Shown in pieces: positions 46,996 to 58,969 of a DNA stretch of 64,000 nt. Where the stretch lies: the NCBI GenBank assembly GCA_014773175.1, contig VXCM01000949.1:124001-188000 (forward strand), written 5' to 3'. This DNA is from Lucifuga dentata (taxonomy: Eukaryota; Chordata; Actinopteri; Ophidiiformes; Bythitidae). Numbering within the stretch: position 1 is the stretch's first letter; each line of letters begins with the position of its first letter. Below the pieces are notes generated by a model, which saw only the letters and a program-made list of their open reading frames with translations, did no database searches and was not told where the DNA came from. Position numbers and translations under genes: made by a program.

Positions 46996-49852
46996 TTTAA
47001 TTAATTACCCCTATGTCTCAAGTTTCAAAGGATTTTACAGACTCACATCTGCTCCCAACCCGGCCCAAACCTTTCTGAGAACCCGATATAAAACTCCCTT
47101 AAAAACTTTGGCATGTAAGGAAATAAAATGGAAAGTCAGATTTAATTTGAGATCTCCTCCTCTCAGCCAGGTGAAACAGGCACTATTTCCCTACCAAAAA
47201 AGAAAGAGACACAGTAGAAAACATTCAAATCCAACAAAGGAACTATAGGAACATGATCTCAATATATCTACTTACTATATAGTTTATCCAAAATAAGAAC
47301 CATAGTAAGAGTTCAGAAGAAGATCCAGTGAAATGTGACCAGGGAAATAACCTGTGAAATATATATTTAACTCATCAAATTTAGCTGACTTTAATTTTTC
47401 AACCATCCAGCAGAAAATGTCTTTTGGTGTCAATTACACTGCATCAAAAATTGGGCTTTTTTTTCTGAGCTCAACATTTTTAAATTGTCAGTCTTTTTAT
47501 GTGATCTACGTGGTTTTAATGCCTACTCACACTAAATTTTCTTTGGGATAATAATGAAGATGAAGAAGTCTATTTTGCTTTGATGTTATACAGGAGCTGT
47601 TTCCGTGCCTAACTTCTCCAGGATGCAACGCTGCCACAAGTCATGTATTTAAAACTTCTTCTTCTTCTTCTTCTTCTTCTTTTTTTTTTTTTTTTTTTTN
47701 TTTTTTTTTTTTTTTTTTTAATTAAAAAAGCCACTGAAAGTCACTAAAATTAGCTATGTTTCAATATGGCTGCCTCTTATTTTAGACTTGGATTGTTTTA
47801 ATTTTTAATCTAAAACCACATCGTAATTTTTTTTTTTTTTTTTTTNTTTTTTTTTTTTTTTTTTGGAATGTGGTCTAAAAGTAATGACACGTAAAATTGC
47901 ATGGCTATTGTATTGGACTGCGTTAAAGTTTACACATCTAATTTTCAAACTGGCAACTCAGTGTTTAACATAAAGCAAGAGGGCGGTGTTTCTCTTGATT
48001 TCATGCTCCTCTCTTATCCTTGTGATGCTGTTCCAGCTCATCCTAAACCTCAATCTCTCTCATCAAGCCACTCATGTCCGATCACTCAAATCACTTACAG
48101 CCTCCCTCCATTAACACCCTCCACCCTACCGCAACACCCACCCCTTCTCCATTGTGTGCAGTTGATTCTCTTCTCCCTCCTGTGGTGCCCTGCTCTACAC
48201 AGAGAGGAAGCTGCCCTTCCACTTCCTCCTTAACTGGTGAGAATGGCCCATGCCTCTTCTCTCACCCTCACTCCCCACCCCCTCTCTCGGGTCCAGACAT
48301 TAAAACAATTTGAGATCTGAAAACCAGACCCTCACACACTCATTCACCCAAATGCACACAAAAGACAATAGTGGCCCTTTTAACATGTGTGTCCCCTAAA
48401 CAGACACACACAGGTGTGAGTGCTAGTTGTTACAGGACATGGAAAGGGAAACCTTAAGCATAAATGTAGGCAGAGAGGCTCAACAGTCCAATCTTCTCAC
48501 CTTTTAAACAGTGCAGTCTTTTGTAATCTAACCAACAATCAAGCCGACTTTAACTCTCCAACAAGCTGTCAAACAATGGCTGGCAAGGAAGGAGCAAACC
48601 AAGGCACAAACTTAAATTTTTATAGAATACTTATTTTTCTTAACAACTCCTTTTACTCAGTTTTTTTCTCAGCTGTCAGAATTTTATGTATTTGTGTCTG
48701 TTTCCTGGAATGAAGTGTGTTTAGTGGTCCTGCTCATAGCGTTCCAAGCTTTAAATGAGCAGGTTATCATCTGGATATAGCTGAGTTGAGGAGGGATGGT
48801 GGTCCGGTCCAAATTCAACAAAGCTGACCTCTCAAACACAATGGTAGAACCCAAATCCAAATGGGTGACAAGAGGCCAGATCTCAAAAAACATGATATGG
48901 CCCGGGACCAGATGGATTACATGTACAGCCTGTCAAAAACTGTGTGTTTGTATTCATATAGACTGTGTGCATGTATGTATTTGAACTAATGCTGATTAAT
49001 TCGTATATATTTTTGCCTTAAACAAATCAAAAACACTTGGATCAAGCTCCCAGACTTGAACTTTTATCACTCTCCTCAGCAGTTTCCCTTGGCGATACCA
49101 AAGCGAGTGGTCACGGTGTCACTGTTGTTTTCTCTTTGGATGCCTTTGTGAATGACTTTCAACTTCCTCACAATCACTGGAAAGAAAATGACTGCTTGGT
49201 TCTCAGAGGAAATGCGAAAGTGCTTAAGAAGAATGTTCACACTCCAACGTGAGAGAGTTTTCTCATACAAAGGAAAGCTGCTAGTAAATTGCTGCTGTCT
49301 TGATGCCTACCTACCTCCATTCAAAACAAAAGAAGCGGCCCTAAAAAAAGATGACTCATGAAAAATAACTTTGGAAGAGAAAAACTAAGGCTTTGTCCCC
49401 GAGGCTCGCTGTAGCAGCAGGTCCCAAAAACACAAAGACACATGATAGGACACAGAAATATGCGTGGACTTGTATGCAGTCTAAACAAACAAATGCTATA
49501 TGTCTTTAACCGTAAGCCTGGTGCCATTGAGGTCTTAGTGTTGTGCTATGTCATGGGACTCAGCAGTGCCCTCAGGTCACATTCTATCTGTGAAGGGCAT
49601 CGCTGATACCATCTCTTTAAATGCACTGTGAATGCTCCCTTTCTGTGCACGAGAAAGGCAATTCAGGTATGAACATGTGATTAAAATGTGCATGTGAAAG
49701 CATCCTAAACACAGAGTTAAAAGTATTTGAATGTTTTCCAGGATGTCATAAATCACCGGTAGGTACAAAACTGCATTTCTTTTTTTCTTTTTTTTCAGTT
49801 ACAATTTAATGATCACACAGCCTGGAAATTAGCTTTGGTACCGTTTCATAGC

Positions 49853-50473
49853 TTTAAAGGGCCATTACATATGTAATTTTGCATGTTTGAGTCCAATAAA
49901 TGCACAACCCCCCCACACATTACATTACTACTGTCATGGAGAAAATTCCATTTTTTATTTTTTATTATTGCAAATGCATTGCCATACAGTATATCTAGTT
50001 CAGACTAGTCATAGCATGTGATCAGTTGCTGAAACATTCACTTCCTCTTTTCCACCTGTAGACAGTTTGTGACATTTTGACACCCACCCACACAACTTCC
50101 AATTTCAACTACAAGAATTACACACCAACATACAGCGACTTAAGCGCACACACAATTGACAGGCAATTTCTCTATGGAACTTGCCATTCACATGCACGCA
50201 CATGCACACGCACCACACCACAGGACTTCTACAAAAAACTGTCAGAGCTGTAACTTCCTTGTTCTTCTACTGAGCTGTCCTACAGTTCACTGTGTAGCTT
50301 GAACCCTTGCTGGCAAGAATAAAGCCTCATTATACAGACTCTTGTCGTCTTCTTAATTTTCTTTACCAAATTTCCACCACACTACCAACCATTTTCAAAA
50401 TATAAAACTCTCTTTTAGTTTTCATGGTTTTTTTTCAGCAAAGCTCTGTGTTGGATTGGTTAAATTAATTAAC
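49853..50473 (+). mobile_element. Fold-back MITE, copy 5, interrupted by a solo LTR
   Basis: The left part (CTTTAAAGGGCCATTACATA..ATTACTAC) and the right part (CTACCAACCATTTTCAAAAT...TGTTGGATTGGTTAAATTAA) join into the family sequence once 49932-50381 and one CTAC are taken out. The right end is missing or degraded. Confidence 0.7.
49932..50381 (+). mobile_element. Solo LTR of an endogenous retrovirus-like element
   Basis: A 450-bp insertion starting TGTCATGG and ending CCACCACA, flanked by the 4-bp direct repeat CTAC (49928-49931 and 50382-50385). It contains AATAAA at 50318-50323 followed by a U5-like end. There are no internal genes, so it is a solo LTR left by recombination. TG...CA ends and a 4-bp duplication fit integrase-mediated insertion. 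Confidence 0.8.
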
Positions 50474-50926
50474 TTTTTTTTTAAATTAATATTTTTATTG
50501 AACGTTTTCAGCAGAGCATGGAAAATACAGAATAATAAAAATGTTAATAATGATAATAATTAAAAAAAATAATAATAATAATAATAATTAATGGAAACAA
50601 AACAGTGATAACAGAACAGTATACACATTCCCCCCCACACACACATACACCACCACCACCAAAAAAAACAAAAAAAAGGGGGGGGGGNAGGGGGGGGGGA
50701 GTTGAGAGCTTCTATGGTTCCGGTGCATTTCTCTCCAGGCCAGGTCCAACATCCCTGCCATTATCCTTTGGGCATTTTCATTTCCCAGATATTCCAAGTA
50801 AGGGTCTCAGATCCCATAAAATAAGAAGGGTTTGTCCTTCAAAGCTGTGGAGAAGGCTTCAAATAAATTGATTAAATCTGACAAAAAAATTTATAAAATA
50901 AAGCACACAAGCAATTAATCTCAGAC

Positions 50927-51285
50927 TTTAAAGGAGCATACTGGTGATTTTGCATGTTTGAGTCCAATAAATTCAACCCACATACATGTTACATTACTGC
51001 CAACCATTTTCCAAACCATGCTACTGAACAGTAAATTTTAGATTTGTTTTTCCTACCTTCCAGACTGCCATTGGTTTCAGTTCATTCCAGTATACTGTTA
51101 AAATCAACACGTGAAAACTTAAAACATGATGGAGATTAGTAACCCATCACAGCAAACATGACGTCTATTAAATTTCTTGTTGAAGTAAGTTAATTGAACC
51201 TGTCCAAAATGGAGCTGCAGAAGAAAATGTACGTGTTTGCCAGGGAGGATAGTCCCAAAAGGAGAAAACTTTTACATCGGAATAA
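50927..51285 (-). mobile_element. Fold-back MITE, copy 6 (truncated)
   Basis: It begins TTTAAAGGAGCATACTGGTG and continues through CATTGGTTTCAGTTCATTCC, like copy 4 without the nested retroposon, then stops at an AT repeat (about 51286-51300). It serves as the empty-site reference for the insertion in copy 4. Confidence 0.75.
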
Positions 51286-52385
51286 AATATATATATATAT
51301 GTTATGTAGCTACATGGTATTTTTCCACTGCTGTGCCCACACTAATCCAGTTGTTCGCTCTATAGGCTTCTTCTGTCAGAAGATGAAGAGGGAATGTGAG
51401 CTGAAGGGTGAGGAATCACTCTGACTCCAGTACTCACACTCTTTTCATGTGAAGCTTAAACCAGAACAATCAGAGCTTTCATACTGAGGAGGCAAATGAT
51501 TTAGCCAGTTCCTTTGCATTAGTGTACAGGCAGAAATCTGACAGTTTTTAAGTGTTTATTTGAAGCTTGTTTATTCAAGTCAAGCTTACAATTTGGAATT
51601 GCTGCATCTTATGTAGAAGCATTTTTGCTGACCTAAAAGTTCTATCCTGTATAAAACCCGAAGAGTGATTTTCCTCACGGAGTGGTCGGCGATGTTTAGT
51701 CATTTATGCCAGATTAAACCAAATCCTGTCAACATGCAGAAGAATAACATCATACACTCATGTTTACGCTTTATCACATATTGATAATGTCATTACAGAA
51801 GTAAGATTTAAGTTACTTCCTGTCTTTCAAAGGCACTGTGGACAGGAAGCGTGTGGTACTATCACACTATAGGCAGATCGCCGTATGATATGTTTGTTAG
51901 CGTGTTAGCATTTTGATTAATGGCCAGTTGGTGCCTTGCTGCGGCATTCTAATCTGGCTTCATGCCTCACTGCACATGCTCAATAGAGTCCACACCCTAC
52001 ATCATGACATCATATCTTTGTGTAAAATCCCAGTGCCATTCATAACCCAGCATAGGGCTTAGCATGCAAGCGTCCACTATATCAACACACAGCTCTTTAA
52101 AGGGAGACCATCAGTCCCCAAATGCAGTGGATACACGCTAATGCTTCCATAGAACCTTTAAACATGGCCTCCATCCTTGGATGCAACAGACCAAGCCCAT
52201 GTGGTGTCCGGGGCCCAGGGAACAGCGAGTATTTGGGCTTTTTATTGGGCAATTCTTTTTAGAATATGCTAATGAGACAACATCATTGGTCTTGGACATA
52301 TGGAGACTGGCTATAGCTAACCGATCAGCTAACAGACATAAAGACATAAAACACAATGCATAATCTCTTTGTTGAAACCTGTGGC

Positions 52386-52510
52386 CAGTTTGGATGCCAA
52401 ACCTGCCACAGTCCAACAGATCAGAGAGTCTCCATCAAGAGGCGGGANCAGTTTGGATGCCAAACCTGCCACAGTCCAACAGATCAGAGAGTCTCCATCA
52501 AGAGGCGGGA
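52386..52510. repeat. Assembly duplication, 62 bp x 2 around N at 52448
   Basis: 52386-52447 equals 52449-52510, in the gja5-gja8 interval. Confidence 0.95.
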
Positions 52511-53764
52511 TCATCGTTCTCCAGCTAGTGATGTCACTTAGGACCTTGAATTCTATTGGTTGAGAGAAAGTGAGGGTGGTCTTAATGAGATGAGTAGAGT
52601 GGAGATATATCCATAAAAAGAGTTATGACATATTGATTAGTTGGTTATTTTGAAGATTATTGACTCCTATCAATTAGTTTGATGTTCTTATTTGGTCTAG
52701 CAGACATAAGAGGCTGATATCAGTCTTTGTCTCCATAAAAATGGATGTTTCTCATTAACTCAGCTAAATGAAGGTAATTCAGAAAGTCACACTTTAAAGA
52801 TCTTTATTAAGTGTCAATGGAGACTTTTTTTTTTTTTTTTTTTTGTCCCATGATAGTCTAAATGTGGTCTCATGTTTTTCCATTCTGGCTAAATTAAAAT
52901 TCTAGAAGAAAAACACAATACTTATACTTTTTATACAAAGCAGATGCATTTAAACACATTGAAGACCGGCATAAGATATCAATTATAACCGTTTCAACCA
53001 AGAAATATCACTATTGGTCTATCAGCCTTCCAAATCCAAACTTTTTTAAACATGAAGAAAAATCTCACACCTTAAGGAGACTTTTTAGCAGCTTTTCATG
53101 ATATAAATATTTTAAGGTTTGGTCTGTGTGAACATTTATTCAGATTTCTGTTGTATTCCTTAGCATGTAGTGTTTATATATGATGTTATACTTTGAACAA
53201 TTGCATGAAGTCTCTGTTTGGTCCAAGAAACATGGAACAATTTGGAACTTGACAATCAGATTATACACAGGGAAATGAATTGTGTAAGTATAAATAAACT
53301 TTCTGTGTGCCTTCTGACTATAATTGTTTTGTTCCTTCCTTTAAATTGGTGCATCAATGGTTTATCATGCACCACAAGTTTTCAACAGTTTAGATAAAAG
53401 GCAAACAAAGCCTTTCTCCAAATAAACTTTTCCAAAGTCTCACTGCAAAGTGCTAAATGTTGGCACTGAGACATTACATGGTTGATATAAACCAGGTTTA
53501 ATTATTTTTTCAACCCAAGTTTACCAGTATACTGTACAAAATGTTTTCAATTTCCAAATACAGAGAGTTATCATTTAGATTAATAGAATAATACTTATTA
53601 GACTAATCTCCATAAACAGGACAAAATAAAAGAAGGGGCCTTTTCATTTTTAGCTATGGGTTCCAGTTTCACAACTAACAACCAAGATAGTATGGACCTA
53701 TGACGTTCACTTCTCAGAAACCTCATCAAACTATTTTCTGCTATGACAGCAACAATTTGTTTCA

Positions 53765-54333
53765 AGGGCGTCACTTTGTGTTGAAAAGTGGAGGGGACAT
53801 AAGGGCTCAGATTAAAAACCATTTTTTAAACGGTCTTCAACATATGTGATTTTAGGCAATGTAATGGGGGGATTAGTATGAGGTCAGAGTAGATACCAGT
53901 AATTACGGCAGGGAAAAAAAAAATTGCATAACAGTGCATCAAAAGGGCATAGCCTACGCTACTAGAGTCGACAATATGAAAAAATCCAGCATAAAATGCA
54001 CAACAATATCGACCGCACAAGTAACAGTCATCCACATGCATCACATCAAATCCATTTTTTTATTTTTTTATTTTTTTTTCTTATCTTATGTTACTTTTTT
54101 TTTGGACAAAGCATATTGTTTCTTCTATATTTACAGTACATGGCATTGTATCTTATTGTGCAAATAAACCTTTCTCAAAATGTTGTAATTTGTTAACATT
54201 TCTTGGTGCAAGCTATTTTTCAGAACATTTTTATCAAATTATGCTTTTAAAAAGTGATGAGGACAAAATTGGCCATTTCAAAAAGTGGTGGGGACACGTC
54301 CCCAGCATCCCCAGTGTAAATTACACCTATGAT
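53765..54333. mobile_element. Possible DNA-element relic
   Basis: The ends GGGCGTCACTTTGTG and, inverted, GGTGTAATTTACACTGGGGA are loosely similar, and GTGGTGGGGACACGTCCCC is a motif seen in fish repeats. Weak evidence. Confidence 0.3.
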
Positions 54334-54943
54334 TTGTTTGTATTTATACTGGAAGACAGTGTGTGAGCCTGCAGAGCAAGCTTGATAATATATAATTATT
54401 CTGTTTTGGTGTAAGGAAACACTTTTCCCAGTAGATCCTAAGCACAATGTCCAAATCATATTCCTATGTTTCTGATTTCTTTCCTCTTAGAAGTTCACAT
54501 GCCAGATGTATACATTTCTCTCAAGTTAATATCTTTGATCAGGTTGAGATGTTAAGTTTAATTTTTTAAAATAAATAGATGGAATCAAACCTACAGTGCC
54601 AGAGCAGCACAAACAGAGTACAAAAAATCATCAGCCTGGTTTGTAATTAATATAATATTCTATTATTTGTGCTTGTATGGTGGTGTATTAAGTCACTGCA
54701 TGTATTGGTGCATGATACAAACCTGTAGGCCATTTCATGCAATTTGAAGCTATTTTGCCACAGTCCAGTAGTAGCTTTCTCTCTGTTCAGATGTGTGTGG
54801 AATGATTTAGACCTCAAAAGCTTTCTGGCCAATGTTTTTCTTTCATGTACCGGGAAAGTTTGATTAGCCTCCTAATCAAGCCATTTTAGTGTGTCCTTTC
54901 TCTCAATTGCTCACATTCTTCACATTCCAGCTAGCGACACACG

Positions 54944-54977
<34 letters not shown>

Positions 54978-55439
54978 TTAGTATGGAGAATGGACTATGT
55001 TAAATCATTTATATGTAAGTTTTATTAGATCATATTTCAGGGAATCTAAATATAAAGTCATTTGCATCCAGGATCACACATAACTACTGGGTTTTTATGA
55101 TGGGGCAAAATCATGATTAATAAGCACTCCAACTTATTTTAAATTGCTGTATTGTTCTTAGCAAATAAATTAAATAATTAGTGTAGAAAATGCCTGTGCT
55201 CCATCTCGGTCATTATGCTCTGCTAGTAGATGAAGCCTTATGCTGCAGCGTGGCTCTGAGGTATTTTCTTCTGTGGTACCTTGGTGGTGAAATAAGTTAC
55301 TCAACTCCATTCAGTCTTAATATTTCAACAATATTTGATATATTTAGATTCCTTCACACATGAAGCACCTTCACACACACGAAGGCCTTCAATAAACAAA
55401 AAATAGCTTGACTTCATGCACCTGCTACAGCCATATGGA

Positions 55440-55847
55440 CAGTGCTTGAAATGGACAAAAAAGGGTGGCAGTACTCCCCTTATCCATGTGCCGGTCACCA
55501 TTGGCTGGCTGTGGGTNCTGACAGGTACAGTATGTACTGAGTTCACAGTGATATTTGTTGTATTTAATGTGTGGCCCTTTGACCCTGACAATGAAATTTT
55601 ATTGACCATCCTCATCAAAGTTGCCCATCCCTGGTATATACCATAGCAACCACCAAGGTAGTTATGTTATTACCTGTTTGTTTGTTGGCAGCATTATCCA
55701 AAAGTTAGGATATAAGGTTCGCGCGAACTAAGACACAAGATTTATGAGAGGTTTTGGTACTCCCAAAACTGTCCCAGTACTCTGAAATGAAAATCACAGA
55801 GGTCTTGGTACTGTGTACTGGTGAGAACCAGCCCACTTCAAGCACTA
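55440..55847. mobile_element. hAT-type TIR element with 8-bp target duplication
   Basis: The inverted ends are CAGTGCTTGAAATGG (left) and TAGTGCTTGAAGTGG (right, reverse complement). They are flanked by the 8-bp direct repeat CATATGGA / CGTATGGA (one mismatch) at 55432-55439 and 55848-55855. An 8-bp duplication is the hAT hallmark. It contains an end of a second hAT-like element (about 55560-55632) and one N at 55517. No transposase. Confidence 0.75.
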
Positions 55848-57718
55848 CGTATGGATGTGCAGAATATCAGAATAAGAATAATGAAGAAGAAGAAGAATGC
55901 AAATGTTTTCTCTTTAACTGGTTCCTTGCTTGTGTTGTACCACAACCAAACAAATAGATGTAACTGTAGCATCTGTAAATGGCTTCTGTTGTCTGGTCTG
56001 GTTTGGTCTGGTTTGGTCTGGTTTGGTTTGACCAAGGTTTGGTCACTAGGTGGGAGAAGAATACAGAAAGAAAGCTGACGCACAGTCCTGACGCATGATC
56101 GCTCAATAACGTTGGTAAGGTTGCATGTTAACACGTAAGTAACATGTTAGCACACAGCTGGGTATATCACACATTCTGCAGACACAGAGCAACATTAACA
56201 ATCCATTATAGTTTGTTTCAGTCCACCTGATAAATGTAAGTCAGATATTCACTTTAACTCTTTTTAACTCTGTTTTGGTCTCCACCAACTTCTAAGAAAA
56301 ATATCTGGGTCTTCACATTTCTTCACCAACTATTTATTGGCTGTGTCGATCTGACATTTGTTGCTGGACATGTAGCATACATTTGTTTTATTACACTTTT
56401 TAATGCAAACAGCTGTTATTTTGCTGAAGGTCACCACGTTGATGAGAGCGTCTAAGACTCAACCACAGAGTAAATGTGCAGCTATAAAACCAAAAAATGA
56501 GCTAAAAGAGGCTAAAGAGAGCTACAGAGGTGAGTGATTACCCTCTGGGCTGTAACTGTGAGTGATTATTTTACACACTCATTCAATGTTAATATAAGAA
56601 TACTGATTAATGCAGATTCATTTTCGTTGTTGTAATTAGCTGACTGTAGTTGCATATAACAATGCCTGATGTTGGTGCTCCAGGATGTAAAAGCTCCTTC
56701 TTCCCTGCCCTCTGCATGGCAGTACAGCTGTGGGCAGATCAGCTGCTGATGTTGTTTTGCCTTCTGTATCTTTCCTTTTACATGCTGCATATGTGTGTCT
56801 GTGCGTGTGTGTGTGTAAATTGCATGCAATGAACTGAAGTGCAGTGGTGTGGACCCGGTGCCCTGGCTATACAGCATCCATGTTGGTGTGGGAGCTCAGG
56901 CCTGCTCCCATACATCCCCACTCTGGCTCTGTTGATCCTATTGTCTCCTGCATCACCACACGTCGCCCGGAAAATAAAGGCCGTCTGGCTGCAAGTTTAA
57001 ATATTGCAGCAAACTAAAAACCAACCATCAGAGCCGATTCATTCACATCTGCTCAGTGGGGCGACAAGGACAGGGCTTTAGGTGGGAAAGGGGGCAGAAA
57101 AAAGTTCACTTTTCCCTGCTGGGTGCCAAGAGAATGGGACAGGACTCAACCTCACCAGAGCCGCAGCTGTGGCAAGTTGCCCATTTGATTACATTTAACT
57201 TATATCATTCCTTGGAGAACAGGGGACTACAAATTACTTTACTACATAATTGGTTTTTATTTGTGAATTATGGTGTAGTGTTTGGTAGGTCTAAAGGGCT
57301 AGATCATAGGTTTTTATACACCTCAGTTAGTGTTCAACAAGCTTTATTGTATACAACATATACAGCAACGGCAACATTAGGGTTTTACTAGAAGGAGTTT
57401 TTCATTCTTGTTTTTTGTTTCCCTGATTATGCTCTTACTTACTTGTAAGAAACAGAGTGGACTTAAGCTAGCTTTTAAGTTTTTGGAAGTTTCCAATTCC
57501 TAAGGTTTTCTTTAGGAATAAGTGTGGTAGCATGAAATAATGGATTAGGTCAGAATTTTAACAAGCTCTTTCTGTCTTCTTTTACATTTCAAAAAAACTT
57601 TTGGCCCGCTCTATTCCCCTCCACCTTTCTGTCCTGTTTACCCCACCCTCCCTCTCCCTCTACACCCTTGCTGTCCCTCCCTACCCCACCCTTAATTCTG
57701 CAGTGCTACGGACCGATC

Positions 57719-58969
57719 ATGGGTAACTGGAGCTTTCTAGGAAATATTTTAGAGGAAGTGAACGAGCACTCTACGGTGATCGGCCGGGTGTGGCTCACGG
57801 TACTCTTCATCTTTCGTATCCTCATCCTGGGCACGGCAGCTGAGTTTGTGTGGGGCAATGAGCAGTCTGACTATGTCTGCAACACACAACAGCCTGGATG
57901 TGAGAATGTGTGTTATGACGAGGCCTTTTCCATCTCCCATATCCGCCTTTGGGTGCTACAGATCATCTTTGTGTCCACACCATCGCTGGTATATGTCGGC
58001 CATGCTGTGCACCATGTCCACATGGAGGAGAAACGCAAGGAGCGTGAGGAAGCAGAGCTCAGCCGTCAGCAGGAGCTGAGTGAGGAGCGTCTTCCTCTGG
58101 CCCCTGATCAGGGAAGTGTCCGAACCACCAAGGAGACCAGCACGAAGGGAAGCAAGAAGTTCCGGCTGGAGGGCACCCTGCTGAGGACCTACATCTGCCA
58201 CATCATCTTCAAGATGTTGTTTGAGGTGGGCTTCGTGGTGGGCCAGTACTTCCTGTATGGCTTCCGCATCCTGCCACTCTACAAGTGCAGCCACTGGCCC
58301 TGCCCCAACACAGTGGACTGCTTTGTGTCCCGGCCCACAGAGAAGACCGTCTTCATCATCTTCATGTTAGCCATGGCCTGCGTCTCACTCTTTCTCAACT
58401 TTGTGGAGATCAGTCATCTGGGACTGAAGAAGATCCGCTTTGTCTTTCGCAAACCAGCCCCGGCTCCAGCTCAAGGTGAGGGGTCAGCCCCCCTGCCACC
58501 CCAAGGGAAGAGCTTGCCTCCGCTGGCCATGCCCTCCCTACAGAAAGCTAAAGGTTACAAGCTGCTGGAGGAAGAGAAAGTTCCTCCTGTATCTCACCTC
58601 TACCCACTTGCTGAGGTGGGTATGGAGGCTGGCAGAATGGCCTCGACGTTCCAGGCAGAGGAGGTGATGCCTTTGGAGGAGATATCTAAGGTGTATGATG
58701 AGACTCTGCCCTCCTACGCCCAGACCACTGAGACAGGGGGTATAATATTACATGAGGAGAAGGCTAAGGAAGTACAGCGAGAAGAGGTGCAAGCAAAGAG
58801 GGTGGAGGAGGTAGCGAATGAGGATGCAGAGGTAGAAGAGGTAGTAAACAGGGAGGTAATTCCCGCGGAGGCAGGGATGGAGGCTAGGGATACAATAGAA
58901 GACACCAGACCACTAAGCCGACTGAGCAAAGCCAGTAGTAAGGCGAGATCAGATGATCTCACTGTATGA
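57719..58969 (+). CDS. gja8: gja8: gap junction alpha-8 protein (connexin 50, lens type)
   Basis: A lens-fibre and lens-epithelium connexin; mutations cause cataract in mammals. It is one coding exon of 416 residues (human 433). The acceptor taattctgcag is at 57703 after a long pyrimidine tract, with ATG 15 nt later. Loop cysteines are C54, C61, C65 and C190, C195, C201. Spans lie at about 21-41, 76-98, 155-180 and 207-231. Identity to human GJA8 is near complete over [20 protein letters not shown] and [19 protein letters not shown]. The tail has [20 protein letters not shown], a Glu/Val-rich stretch and the terminal [20 protein letters not shown]. Odd points: Asn at 3 and 47 and Ser at 71, where the human residues are Asp, Asp and Pro. 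The frame is otherwise intact, so it is not a pseudogene. Confidence 0.95.
   Translation: MGNWSFLGNILEEVNEHSTVIGRVWLTVLFIFRILILGTAAEFVWGNEQSDYVCNTQQPGCENVCYDEAFSISHIRLWVLQIIFVSTPSLVYVGHAVHHVHMEEKRKEREEAELSRQQELSEERLPLAPDQGSVRTTKETSTKGSKKFRLEGTLLRTYICHIIFKMLFEVGFVVGQYFLYGFRILPLYKCSHWPCPNTVDCFVSRPTEKTVFIIFMLAMACVSLFLNFVEISHLGLKKIRFVFRKPAPAPAQGEGSAPLPPQGKSLPPLAMPSLQKAKGYKLLEEEKVPPVSHLYPLAEVGMEAGRMASTFQAEEVMPLEEISKVYDETLPSYAQTTETGGIILHEEKAKEVQREEVQAKRVEEVANEDAEVEEVVNREVIPAEAGMEARDTIEDTRPLSRLSKASSKARSDDLTV

Larger units (their letters stand above)
31755..57703. other. 26-kb gja5-gja8 interval without recognisable coding genes
   Basis: The two connexin genes are head to head, so this interval must hold their promoters and any untranslated first exons; none can be placed with confidence. 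Recognisable content is a TIR element (34646-35561), MITE copies (36551-37132, 49853-50473, 50927-51285), a solo LTR (49932-50381), hAT-type pieces (45767-46216, 55440-55847), a diverged repeat pair (42975-43800 and 46222-46995) and many microsatellites. Stretches such as 31760-34640, 37140-42060 and 51300-53750 show no repeat family or gene that I can support. Confidence 0.6.

Noticed and set aside
47901..48313. 110-codon open frame
   Set aside because: CT-rich low-complexity sequence without domain, splice context or homology that I can recognise.
57668..57718. Start of gja8 upstream of the MGNW methionine
   Set aside because: This is pyrimidine-tract intron sequence ending in a clear acceptor at 57703.
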